Part shown: piece after piece, positions 45,805 to 54,143 of the stretch
How positions within the stretch are numbered: position 1 is the stretch's first letter
How the letters are laid out: the number at the start of each line of letters is the position of its first letter
Assembly (NCBI RefSeq): GCF_022605525.1
Contig: NZ_JAKQYJ010000001.1
Span: 372,001-436,000, forward strand
Reading direction: 5' to 3'
Source: Porphyrobacter sp. GA68
Lineage (GTDB): Bacteria > Pseudomonadota > Alphaproteobacteria > Sphingomonadales > Sphingomonadaceae
DNA: 64,000 bases
The notes under the pieces: model-generated
Databases searched by the model: none
Told to the model about the DNA's origin: nothing
Seen by the model: only the letters and a program-made list of their open reading frames with translations
Program-made: the position numbers and the translations under genes

Positions 45805-47097
45805 TCATGCGCCGGGTGGCAGCGGGTCGTTGTCCGTTCCCGCGCCGGGCCGCCCGCTGACGGGGGTGTCGCTGGTCGCGGTCGCCCCCGCCGGACGCCC
45901 GATGGTGGAGGGGGAAGCCGGCTTTTCCGCCTGCTCCTTCACCTTGCTATCCATCTGTTCCAGCTTGCGGCTGGCCCATTCGCGCCCGCCGATGCCAAAG
46001 GCCAGCGCCCCCGCCACCGCCGCGCCGATCACCAGCGCGCCGAAGAAGATGCGGATGATGTCCTCGCCGATGCCGGTGAACTGCAGGCCCATGAAGGTGA
46101 AGACGAAGATGGTGGCCCATTTCACCACCAGTGCGGCCAGCCCCGTTTCCTCTGCCCCGCCGATCATGCGGGCGAGCATCCGGCCGAGCAGGAACCCGAA
46201 CAGGATGACCACCGCGCCGAAGATGACCTGTCCGCCAAGCGTCAGCACTTCGCCCAGGATCAGCGTGAGTTCCGGGAAGTTGAGCAACCGCGTCGCCGCG
46301 ATGGCGAAGAACAGGATGATGGCAATCTGCGCCACCCGCGACACGACGTCCGACAGGGTGACGTTGCCCGGCAGCAGGTCGGTTGAACCAAAAGCCCGGT
46401 CGGCGCCCAGACCCACCATGATGTTCTTGATCAGCTCCACCACGAAGCGGCTGATGAGATAGCCGATGCCGAGCAGGATCGCCGCCCCGACGATCAGCGG
46501 AATGGCGTTGAGGATCAGCCGCAGCATGTTGCTGGCGGGTTGCGACACGGCCCGAATGTCGAGCACGTCCAGCGCCATGATGGCAAAGAAGATCACGATC
46601 AAGGCGTAAAAGATGTTGCCGATCGTCCGGCTGAGCCGCGGATTGCCGGTCAGCGTCTCGCCGCCACCCCGGCTGACCCACCGGTCGAAATCGAAGGTCT
46701 GTAGCCCGGTCACGGTGATATCGCGCACGATCTTCGCCAGCACCATGCCGAGAAAGAAGATGACCGCCGCACCGATAAGGTTGGGGATGAAGGTGAAGAT
46801 TCCCGCCAACAGGTTCTGCGCGGGCTGCAATACCTGGCCAAGGTTCAGGATCTGCAGGACGATGATAAGCCCGACCAGCCAGATGAGCAGCGCCACAAGC
46901 TTGCCCAGCGACTGACCGATGCTGTCGCCCGACCCTGTGTTGTGCCGCTGAAAGAACGATACATTATCAACCAGCTTTGCGAACGCCCACTTGGCGGCCT
47001 TTGCCAGCAACCAGGTCACCAGCAGCGTGATGACGATCAGCAGCCCTTTTTCCAGCCACTGAGTGGCCAGGGCTTCGTTGAAGCGATATTGTCCCAC
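45805..47097 (-). CDS. Mechanosensitive ion channel-related protein (conserved TM-helix type)
   Basis: 430 residues with several hydrophobic segments. The repeated pattern FIPNLIGAAVIFFLGMVLAKIVRD, AIPLIVGAAILLGIGYLISRFV and GQVIFGAVVILFGFLLGRMLAR is the conserved TM-helix repeat of CmpX-like proteins commonly labelled mechanosensitive channels. The MscS beta-domain signature was not found, so gating by tension is uncertain. The C-terminus is Pro/Gly/Ser-rich and cytoplasmic. GTG at 47097 follows AAGGAACC; no ATG fits better. Divergent from gltX. Confidence 0.78.
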   Translation of the reverse strand: MGQYRFNEALATQWLEKGLLIVITLLVTWLLAKAAKWAFAKLVDNVSFFQRHNTGSGDSIGQSLGKLVALLIWLVGLIIVLQILNLGQVLQPAQNLLAGIFTFIPNLIGAAVIFFLGMVLAKIVRDITVTGLQTFDFDRWVSRGGGETLTGNPRLSRTIGNIFYALIVIFFAIMALDVLDIRAVSQPASNMLRLILNAIPLIVGAAILLGIGYLISRFVVELIKNIMVGLGADRAFGSTDLLPGNVTLSDVVSRVAQIAIILFFAIAATRLLNFPELTLILGEVLTLGGQVIFGAVVILFGFLLGRMLARMIGGAEETGLAALVVKWATIFVFTFMGLQFTGIGEDIIRIFFGALVIGAAVAGALAFGIGGREWASRKLEQMDSKVKEQAEKPASPSTIGRPAGATATSDTPVSGRPGAGTDNDPLPPGA

Positions 47098-47221
47098 TTT
47101 GAGGTTCCTTCCCCGCTTGTTCGTCTCACCTACACCACGGATGGCCGATTGTTCCCGCAACCGGCAACGTGGCTGACCGCTCTGGCGGCTTCGACGCGGC
47201 TGCGCTATCGGCAGGCCGGCA

Positions 47222-48559
47222 ATGACCCTTACCCGCTTCGCTCCCTCGCCGACCGGCCGCCTGCACGTCGGCAACCTGCGCACCGCGCTGCACAACTGGA
47301 TGCTGGCGCGAAAGAATGGCGGCCAATTCCACCTGCGCATCGACGACACGGATGCGGAGCGTAGCCGCGAAGAATACGTCGCTGCCATTCGGCGCGATCT
47401 CGCCTGGCTGGGCCTGGAACCGGACGGGGAGGAGCGGCAATCGGCCCGGCTGGACATCTACGAAGCCGCATTTGTCCGTCTGCGTGACGCCGGACGCGTT
47501 TACCCGGCCTATGAAACGGCGCAGGAACTCGAGCTGAAGCGCAAGATCCTGCTCGGCCGCGGCCTGCCGCCACTATACGACCGTGCGGCTCTCGGCCTGT
47601 CCGAAGGGGAGCGGCACGAGAAGGAGGCGGCCGGTATCCGCCCGCACTGGCGCTTCCTGCTGGATCACGACCGGCCGATCACCTGGCAGGACGGTATCAG
47701 GGGGCCGCAGCAGTTCGATCCGGCGCAGCTGTCGGACCCCGTGGTGCGGCGCGCGGACGGGTCGTGGCTGTACATGCTGCCCAGTGTCGTCGACGATGTC
47801 GAAATGGGCGTGACGCAGGTTCTGCGCGGCGAGGATCATGTGTCCAACACCGCGCTGCAGGTCCAGATCTTCGAGGCTCTGAATGCCCCGCCACCCGCAT
47901 TCGCACATGAAGCGCTGCTCGTCGGCGCAGAAGGCAAGCTGTCGAAGCGGCTCGGCTCGATGGACTGCGACGCCTTGCGCGCCGCCGGGATCGAGCCGGA
48001 GGCGGTGGTTGCCCTCCTCGCCCGGCTCGGAACCTCGCTGCCGGTGGAGCCGGTGGCGGACCGGCAGGCGCTGCTGGCCAGCTTCGACCTGTCGACTTTC
48101 AGCCGCGCGCCTGCCCGCTTCGCGATGGAAGAACTCGAACGCGTCAATCGCGGCATCCTCCACCAACTGCCCTTCGCGGCAGTCGCCGAGCGGCTGCCAG
48201 CGGGAATGGACGAGGCAACCTGGCATGCGGTCCGGCCGAACGTGTCGCGGCTGGACGAGGCGGCGCAGTGGTGGCAGCTGGTGACGGGGCCCGTCGCGTT
48301 GCCGGATCTGTCGGCCGAGGACCGGGCGTTCGTCGCGAAGGCCGCTGCCGCGCTCAACTGGGGCGACGATCCATGGAAGACGCTGACCACCGCCATGAAG
48401 CAGGCGACCGGCCGCACCGGCAAGGCGCTGTTCCTGCCCCTGCGCCTCGCATTGACGGGAAAACCGCATGGGCCGGACATGGGCGAGCTGCTGCCGCTGA
48501 TCGGCGAGACGGAGGCACGCGAACGGCTGCGCAGGGCGGCCGGAACAGAGGGCATCTGA
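47222..48559 (+). CDS. gltX: Glutamate--tRNA ligase
   Basis: 445 residues. The class I HIGH motif is in FAPSPTGRLHVGNLRTAL and KMSKS is represented by GKLSKRLGS. LYMLPSVVDDVEMGVTQVLRGEDHVSNTALQ is the GluRS core. It is shorter than canonical GluRS (about 470-490), with an abbreviated C-terminal anticodon region, as in the second GluRS copy of many alphaproteobacteria. Whether it charges tRNA-Gln or tRNA-Glu cannot be told. ATG at 47222, 124 bases from the divergent channel gene. Confidence 0.93.
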   Translation: MTLTRFAPSPTGRLHVGNLRTALHNWMLARKNGGQFHLRIDDTDAERSREEYVAAIRRDLAWLGLEPDGEERQSARLDIYEAAFVRLRDAGRVYPAYETAQELELKRKILLGRGLPPLYDRAALGLSEGERHEKEAAGIRPHWRFLLDHDRPITWQDGIRGPQQFDPAQLSDPVVRRADGSWLYMLPSVVDDVEMGVTQVLRGEDHVSNTALQVQIFEALNAPPPAFAHEALLVGAEGKLSKRLGSMDCDALRAAGIEPEAVVALLARLGTSLPVEPVADRQALLASFDLSTFSRAPARFAMEELERVNRGILHQLPFAAVAERLPAGMDEATWHAVRPNVSRLDEAAQWWQLVTGPVALPDLSAEDRAFVAKAAAALNWGDDPWKTLTTAMKQATGRTGKALFLPLRLALTGKPHGPDMGELLPLIGETEARERLRRAAGTEGI

Positions 48560-48650
48560 CCGCCGCTCGCTTGGCCGCCTCAATCGTTCGTTAACCAATC
48601 TCCCCCATGCTCTTCGCAAGGTTTGGCACGGTACATGCCTGAAACGGATA

Positions 48651-51026
48651 ATGCGAAAAGCGGTAACCAAGGCCCGTCTGAAGGATCTGTGGGAACGGCT
48701 GACAGCCGGGGACGAGCCGCGCCTGGATTTCGCCGACGATGACACGAAGGGCAGCAGTCCGGCCGCCATCCGGCTGCGGCACTTGGCCATCGCCTTTTTC
48801 GCGGCGCTGGCCCTGGGCGCGTCATCCCTCCTAGACCCGCTCGACCAGCTGATCTGGACCGTGCAGATGCGGATGGTGGACAAGGAGCCGTCCGGCGACA
48901 TCGTTTTTGTCGGCCTTGGCCGGGAAACCGCAGCATTGAACACGCCCGAAGCGCGGCGCAATTTGGCCCACGTGCTTGATAGGCTCCAAGAGGCCGGTCC
49001 GAAGCGTGTTGTACTGGATGTGCCGGTGCAAGGCCGTTCAACGGCTGAAGCAGATCTGGCGCTCAGAGACGCGATCGCACGTCACGGCGACAAAATCCTT
49101 CTCGTTCAGAGGCAAGTGGACGACCTGAATGGTGGAAGCAGGTTTGAGATTACCGACCCGTACATAGCGGGCTCCGCAACTCAGGTTCCTAACAGACGCT
49201 GGGTCAATTATTTAGGCTATGCTTGGCAGGCCTATGCTCGTTTGGATGTCGAAGGTATTAGTCAGGATGCGCTAGCGACAGTACTGGCTGACGCCCAGGC
49301 GTCCAATCCCAAATTTCTGATAGACTACCGCTACAACACGCGAAGCATCACAACTGTAAGTTCCCACGACTACCTGCGCGAAGACGGAGTACCCGACTTC
49401 AGGGGGAAGTCTGTTGTCATCGGTAACCTCGGCTATCAGCTTTCAACTTCGGTAGATATTCCTGGTCGTTATCGCGTACCTACCAGTTTTATCACCATTC
49501 TGGCAGCGGAGACGCTAAAGGGCGGTGTTCCAAAATCTATTTTCTTCTGGCTCCTCCCTGTAGCTCTGCTTGCCGTTCTTTTCGCGACTACACGTATCAT
49601 CTCCGGTAAACGCCGCGCTCTTCTTTACTGCGGCACTGTCCTCTTTTTCGGCGGCGCGCTTTACCTCACAATCGCATGGAACATGCGCGCCGCATTCAGC
49701 GCAGGCGCGCTGATGCTGTTAATCTACGCGGGCCTGCGCGGGTGGTGGCGGGTTCGCCGCAAAGGCGCCACGGTCGACCAGGTCACAGGCTTGGAAACGT
49801 TTGGCGCGCTGGAACGCACGATGACCCACGGCGAGGCGACCAAGCACGGCGTCATCGTTGCGCGGATACCGAACTTCGACGACGTTCTCGCCACCCTTCC
49901 CGAAGAGCTGCATCCGGCCTACCTCAAGACGCTGTCCAACCGGCTGCGGGTGGCCGACGAGAGCCGGAGCCTGTACTATGGGGGGAACGGCTATTTCGCT
50001 TGGCTGATCCCCGCCATGGGCCGGCAGCAACTGACCGACCACCTCACCGGGATCCGCCAACTGTGCTACGAGCCGGTCGAGATCGGTCAGCTGCTCATCG
50101 ACATCAAGGTGACGTTCGGCGTGAATGCCAGCGCGGACCAGTCGCTGGCGCGCAAGATCGCCTCGGCTCGCAAGGCGGCGTCCCGGTCGAACGAGGCGGA
50201 CGAACCGATTGTGTTTGTGACCTATGCCGAGGAAGAACAGCGTCTCTGGAACCTGTCGATCCAGCACAAGATCGACCGCGCGATCGACGCCGGCCACATC
50301 TATCCGGTGTTCCAGCCGCAGTTCTGCGCGCAAAGCGGTCGCATAACCGGGGTCGAGGCGCTGGTCCGCTGGAACGATCCGGCGCGGGGCGCCATCGCGA
50401 CCGACTGGTTCATCGACCAGTGCGAACAGGCCGGGCGGATGGATCGCCTGACACGGCTCATGCTGACCGAAAGCATGCGCCTGCTGCTGGCGAACGATGC
50501 AACCGGCGGGCTGCGCCTGTCGGTGAACATCTCGGCGATCAGCCTGCAGGACGAACGCCTTGCCCCGCTGGTGCAGGATGCAATCCGCGCGACCGGTTTT
50601 GATCCCACGCGCCTGACTTTGGAAATTACCGAAACCTGGCGAATCGCCAATCCGGAACGCGCGGCTGCCGTCATGGCGAAGATCGGCGAATCGGGCGTTG
50701 CCTGGGCGCTGGACGATTTCGGTGTGAAGACCGCGACATTCGATGCGCTGATGATGTACCCCGTGAGCGAGCTGAAGATCGACCGGAGCCTGACGAGCAA
50801 GGTCCTGGACCAGCATCGCGGCTGCCGCATCGTCCGCTCCATCTGCCAGCTCGGTGTCGACATGAATGTCACCGTGGTTGCAGAAGGTGTTGAATTGGAG
50901 GGAGAATTTGCCGCCCTGCAGTCGTTCGGCTGCAGCGCGGTGCAGGGCTTCGCACTCGCGCCCCCGCTGGCGATCGACGACCTGCGCACCCTGCTGGCGG
51001 CTGAGGTTCTGGCACAGGAAGGCTGA
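48651..51026 (+). CDS. CHASE2-EAL cyclic-di-GMP signalling protein
   Basis: 791 residues. An N-terminal membrane segment (near 45-60), an extracytoplasmic CHASE2 sensor (about 60-300), three clustered membrane helices (about 305-375), a degenerate GGDEF-like domain (GGNGYF in place of GGDEF, so not a cyclase), and an EAL domain (about 555-785). EAL residues are present: VEALVRWN, SVNISAISLQ, LEITETW, LDDFG, LKIDRS, AEGVE. It should be a membrane-sensor c-di-GMP phosphodiesterase. Bases about 49,020-49,680 are distinctly AT-richer than the rest. ATG at 48651. Confidence 0.9.
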   Translation: MRKAVTKARLKDLWERLTAGDEPRLDFADDDTKGSSPAAIRLRHLAIAFFAALALGASSLLDPLDQLIWTVQMRMVDKEPSGDIVFVGLGRETAALNTPEARRNLAHVLDRLQEAGPKRVVLDVPVQGRSTAEADLALRDAIARHGDKILLVQRQVDDLNGGSRFEITDPYIAGSATQVPNRRWVNYLGYAWQAYARLDVEGISQDALATVLADAQASNPKFLIDYRYNTRSITTVSSHDYLREDGVPDFRGKSVVIGNLGYQLSTSVDIPGRYRVPTSFITILAAETLKGGVPKSIFFWLLPVALLAVLFATTRIISGKRRALLYCGTVLFFGGALYLTIAWNMRAAFSAGALMLLIYAGLRGWWRVRRKGATVDQVTGLETFGALERTMTHGEATKHGVIVARIPNFDDVLATLPEELHPAYLKTLSNRLRVADESRSLYYGGNGYFAWLIPAMGRQQLTDHLTGIRQLCYEPVEIGQLLIDIKVTFGVNASADQSLARKIASARKAASRSNEADEPIVFVTYAEEEQRLWNLSIQHKIDRAIDAGHIYPVFQPQFCAQSGRITGVEALVRWNDPARGAIATDWFIDQCEQAGRMDRLTRLMLTESMRLLLANDATGGLRLSVNISAISLQDERLAPLVQDAIRATGFDPTRLTLEITETWRIANPERAAAVMAKIGESGVAWALDDFGVKTATFDALMMYPVSELKIDRSLTSKVLDQHRGCRIVRSICQLGVDMNVTVVAEGVELEGEFAALQSFGCSAVQGFALAPPLAIDDLRTLLAAEVLAQEG

Positions 51027-51037
51027 GGTTAACGCCG

Positions 51038-51064
51038 TTTACCCCCTGTTAGGGTTACTATAGA
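51038..51064 (+). promoter_or_regulatory. Putative promoter of the Trp-rich peptide gene
   Basis: TTTACC at 51038-51043 and TATAGA at 51059-51064, 15 bases apart, lie just after the CHASE2-EAL stop. The spacing is short, so this is only a plausible sigma-70-type promoter. The next feature, a small frame with a good ribosome-binding site, begins 34 bases later. Confidence 0.35.
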
Positions 51065-51097
51065 GTTAAGGCTCCAAAAAGCAGGGGAGCTTTGAAC

Positions 51098-51184
51098 ATG
51101 AAAAGATTTCACGGAATTATTCTGGGCGGTTTCTGGGAGTGGCTTTGGGGTGCCGGCACCACAGTAGACTTCGCCGCAGCCTGA
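51098..51184 (+). CDS. 28-residue Trp-rich peptide, unknown
   Basis: A 28-residue frame beginning MKRFHGIILGGFWEWLWGAG and ending TTVDFAAA. It has three Trp and two Phe in the first 18 residues and a basic N-terminus, so it could sit in or on the membrane. ATG at 51098 is preceded by AGGGGAG at seven bases, a strong site. A promoter-like sequence precedes it and an intrinsic terminator follows 12 bases after the stop, so the unit is a self-contained small transcript. No modifying enzyme, immunity or transport gene is adjacent. It may be a small regulatory or membrane peptide, or a non-coding RNA with a chance frame. Confidence 0.5.
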   Translation: MKRFHGIILGGFWEWLWGAGTTVDFAAA

Positions 51185-51195
51185 GACCCGAAGTT

Positions 51196-51228
51196 GCAAA
51201 GGCCTTCCGCAAGGAAGGCCTTTTTTGC
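51196..51228 (+). terminator. Strong intrinsic terminator
   Basis: GGCCTTCC (51201-51208) and GGAAGGCC (51213-51220) pair around a GCAA tetraloop, extended by AAA with the first bases of a six-T run at 51221-51226. It closes the small peptide transcript and lies just before the end of the convergent rsmB. Confidence 0.9.
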
Positions 51229-51241
51229 GTCTGCGGAAGGG

Positions 51242-52480
51242 CTAAGCGTCCTTGCGCCAGCGCGCGACGAAAAATCCATCCAGCCCGCCCTCTGCGGGCA
51301 ACATGCCAGGATCGGTTCGTATCCAGCCTGCCTCAGCCGGGGTCAGCCCTGACGGCAATTCGTCGGCCCTGATCCGCTCCACCGGCAAACCTACGCGCGC
51401 AGCCTGCGCCTCACCCTCCTCCCATTCCAGCGAACAGACGGCATAGACCAGCTGTCCACCCGGCTTCAGCCACTTCGTCGCCCGCGCCAGCAAGCCCGCC
51501 TGCAACGCGGCTGCCTCAGCGATGTGGCGGGACCCGATCCGGTGCAGAACATCAGGGTTGCGGCGGCAGGTTCCGGTGGCGGTGCAGGGCGCATCGAGCA
51601 GAATCGCGTCGAACCGTTCTTCCGTTTCCCATGTCAGCGCGTCAGCGCACATCAAATCTGTGGATAACTTTGTCCGGCGCAGGTTGTCGCGCAGCCGCTC
51701 CAGCCGCCGCTGCGATGCGTCGAGCGATACGACCTGCCAACCCGACGCCGCCAGTTGGAGCGACTTGCCGCCCGGTGCGGCCGCCATGTCCAGAACCCGC
51801 CTGCCTCCCCCCGCGCCGAGCAGGCGGGCCGGCAGCGAAGCGGCCAGATCCTGCACCCACCACGCGCCTTCGGCATAGCCGGGAAGGCGTTCCACCATTG
51901 TACCGCGCGGCACCCGCACATGGCCGCACGCTAGGCTGGCGCCGCCAAGCCGCTCTACCCATTCAGCGGTTGCTTCGCTGTCACGCAATGTCAAATCCAG
52001 CGGCGGTGGCTCTGCCAGCCCTTTCGCGATCAGTGCCGCCCGCTCGCCCCAGCGCGCTTGCACGCCCGGCGGAAGCGTCGGCGCGGTCGGCAGCAGCGCA
52101 CCCTGCCGCGACAGGGCGCCGAACACCCCATGCGCCAAGCGCCGCGGCCCGCCATCGAGCAGCGGCAGGGCGGTTGCAATCACTACATGCGGCGGCATCG
52201 CCAGCCGCAGCCACTGCGCCAGCATGAGGCGCAGCACGAACCGCACCTTGGCATCGTCCGGCAGCAGCTGCCTGGTGGCGCCGTCGATCAGCAGGTCGAG
52301 GTCGATAAGCCAGCGCAGGCTTTCTCCGGCAATTGCCCGCGCCAGCGCCTTGTCCGCGGGCAGGCGCAGGCCGCTGAGCGCCGCCGCGCCACCCTGTTCC
52401 AGGGTTTCGCCACGGCGCAGAACCGCATCGAGGAGCCTGAGAGCCGCTTTGCGCGCGGGAAGGCCGGGGATATCGCTCAT
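51242..52480 (-). CDS. rsmB: 16S rRNA (cytosine-C5) methyltransferase RsmB-type
   Basis: 412 residues. An N-terminal NusB-like RNA-binding domain (about 1-135) precedes the methyltransferase domain: VLDMAAAPGGKSLQLA (SAM motif), DAPCTATGTCRRNPDV and YAVCSLEWEEGEAQ, the last two holding the release and nucleophilic cysteines of the RsmB/NOP family. It methylates C967 of 16S rRNA in E. coli; the exact site here is inferred. ATG at 52480. Divergent from the DUF1674 gene. Confidence 0.9.
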   Translation of the reverse strand: MSDIPGLPARKAALRLLDAVLRRGETLEQGGAAALSGLRLPADKALARAIAGESLRWLIDLDLLIDGATRQLLPDDAKVRFVLRLMLAQWLRLAMPPHVVIATALPLLDGGPRRLAHGVFGALSRQGALLPTAPTLPPGVQARWGERAALIAKGLAEPPPLDLTLRDSEATAEWVERLGGASLACGHVRVPRGTMVERLPGYAEGAWWVQDLAASLPARLLGAGGGRRVLDMAAAPGGKSLQLAASGWQVVSLDASQRRLERLRDNLRRTKLSTDLMCADALTWETEERFDAILLDAPCTATGTCRRNPDVLHRIGSRHIAEAAALQAGLLARATKWLKPGGQLVYAVCSLEWEEGEAQAARVGLPVERIRADELPSGLTPAEAGWIRTDPGMLPAEGGLDGFFVARWRKDA

Positions 52481-52544
52481 CCTGTCGCCTTAGGCGTTGA
52501 TCGGGGCATTGAAACCCTCGGGCTGAGGCAACATTTTCTTCTCC

Positions 52545-52718
52545 ATGACCAATCGCGCGACGACCCGGCCGGAAACATTCCGCAAGCCAGCCCACTGGTC
52601 CAACGATCCGCCACCCGCGCCGCGCGCCATCGACCCGCTCGAGGATGAGCCGCGCGATCTCAGCCCCACCCGCTACGGCGACTGGGTGGAAAAAGGTATT
52701 GCGATCGACTTCAGCTAG
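52545..52718 (+). CDS. DUF1674 protein, SdhAF4-like succinate dehydrogenase assembly factor
   Basis: 57 residues. The C-terminal motif PTRYGDWVEKGIAIDFS is the DUF1674/SDHAF4 signature; eukaryotic SDHAF4 helps flavinated SdhA join the complex. The N-terminus is Pro-rich and variable. ATG at 52545 has no strong ribosome-binding site within the last ten bases. The TAG overlaps the P450 stop in a shared CTAG. No sdh gene is nearby in the window. Confidence 0.88.
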   Translation: MTNRATTRPETFRKPAHWSNDPPPAPRAIDPLEDEPRDLSPTRYGDWVEKGIAIDFS

Positions 52719-54100
52719 AGCGGCGTCAGCGTCACCTGCAGGCCGTCCTTCGGTTGCGGTATGGGCCAGGCCTGCCACGCCGGCTCGTACCCGGGGTCAA
52801 CTTCAACCCGATAACGGGTCAGCAGATGGGCCATGAAAATCTTGGTCTGCATATAGGCGAAGTGCAGCCCCAGGCACATGTGCGCACCGCCGCCGAACGG
52901 CACCCAGGCATATTTGTGCCGCGCCTTCACCTTGTCCGGCGTGAAGCGGAGCGGATCGAACCGCTCCGGGTCCGGCCAGTGTTCTTCCATGTGATGAACC
53001 AGGTGCGGATTGATGCCGACACGCGCGCCTGCGGGAACCGTGTAGCCGGCGTACTGGAACGACCGCAGCGCCCGGCGCGGGATGGACGGCACCGGCGGGA
53101 TGACCCGCAACGCCTCCTTGAACGCCATCTCCGTCAGTTCGGGCCGGCCCAGATCCTCGTACGCCAGGTCAGCCCCCGGCGAACCGATTACCCCCAGCAG
53201 TTCGTCACGCACCTGCGCCTGCCAATCCGGGTGCTTGGCCAGCAGGAAGACCAGCGACGTCACGCTGGAGGTGATGGTGTCGTGCGCTGCCATCATCAGG
53301 AAGTTCATGTGGTCGACCACCTCGTCGACCGGCAGGAGATTGCCTTCTTCGTCCGTCGCCGTGGCGAACTGGCTGAACATGTCTTGCCCACCGCCGTTCG
53401 CGCGCCGCCGTTCCGCCTCGCGAGTGAAGTAATCGACGAGATACGCCCGGCCATCGACCCCGCGCTTCATCTGCGTGAAGGGCAGCGGCCGGCGGATCGG
53501 TGCGATCGACGCCTGCACCATGTCGACGAAGGCCCGATTGATCCTCTTCGCTTCGGGCCCGAAGGGCAGACCGATGAAGCTGTCAGCGGCCAGATCCAGC
53601 GTCAGCTGCTTGATGGCCGGGTAAAACCGCATGGAACCACCGCCCCACTCCTCGACCCGCGCCGCGATGCCGCGGTTCAGCGCGCCGGCATAATGACGCA
53701 TGGGTTCCGGCTTGAAGGCGATGGACAACGCCCGCCGGTCGGCCCGGTGCTTGTCAAAGTCGAGCAGCATCAGCCCGCGCGGAAACAGGCGGTGGAGCAC
53801 CGGATTCCACCCCTGTTCACTGGAAAACACTTTGTCCCGGTCGAACAGCATCAACTCGTTCGCCTCCGCCCCGATCAGGGCGACGTGCCACGAACCCATC
53901 GTGCGCACCTTGTACACCGGGCCGTAAGAGGCAAACATCCGCCGCGAAAAGGCGTGCGGATCGCGCAGTTGGGTGAAGGTGTGACCAATAATCGGATAGC
54001 CGGCTTCACCGGGAATGTGGTCGAGCGCCTCGGGCGGATGCGACACGCGCCAGTCGGTCGGCGTGAACTCGGCGGCCTGTGGCGAGGCAATGGATGCCAT
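52715..54100 (-). CDS. Cytochrome P450
   Basis: 461 residues. The I-helix is MMAAHDTITSS (oxygen-activating acid/Thr region), the ExxR is KEALRVIPP, and the heme-binding loop is FGGGAHMCLGLHFA with the Cys near residue 402. It opens with HIPGEAGYPIIGHTFTQLRDP, typical of CYP120/CYP26-like bacterial P450s, but the substrate is unknown. It needs a redox partner, and no ferredoxin or reductase is adjacent. ATG at 54100 has AAGGAG at good distance. Its end overlaps the DUF1674 stop. Confidence 0.9.
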   Translation of the reverse strand: MASIASPQAAEFTPTDWRVSHPPEALDHIPGEAGYPIIGHTFTQLRDPHAFSRRMFASYGPVYKVRTMGSWHVALIGAEANELMLFDRDKVFSSEQGWNPVLHRLFPRGLMLLDFDKHRADRRALSIAFKPEPMRHYAGALNRGIAARVEEWGGGSMRFYPAIKQLTLDLAADSFIGLPFGPEAKRINRAFVDMVQASIAPIRRPLPFTQMKRGVDGRAYLVDYFTREAERRRANGGGQDMFSQFATATDEEGNLLPVDEVVDHMNFLMMAAHDTITSSVTSLVFLLAKHPDWQAQVRDELLGVIGSPGADLAYEDLGRPELTEMAFKEALRVIPPVPSIPRRALRSFQYAGYTVPAGARVGINPHLVHHMEEHWPDPERFDPLRFTPDKVKARHKYAWVPFGGGAHMCLGLHFAYMQTKIFMAHLLTRYRVEVDPGYEPAWQAWPIPQPKDGLQVTLTPL

Positions 54101-54143
54101 CGGCAAAACTCCTTGTTGACGCCAGTGTAAATAACCTGCGCCG

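Noticed and set aside
51098-51184. Lasso peptide or other RiPP precursor
   Set aside because: No leader of normal length, no processing or cyclase genes nearby; the Gly-to-Glu ring spacing would need a five-residue leader.
51098-51228. Tryptophan-operon attenuator reading of the Trp-rich peptide and terminator
   Set aside because: No Trp biosynthetic gene follows on that strand; the next gene, rsmB, converges. No antiterminator alternative to the hairpin was seen.
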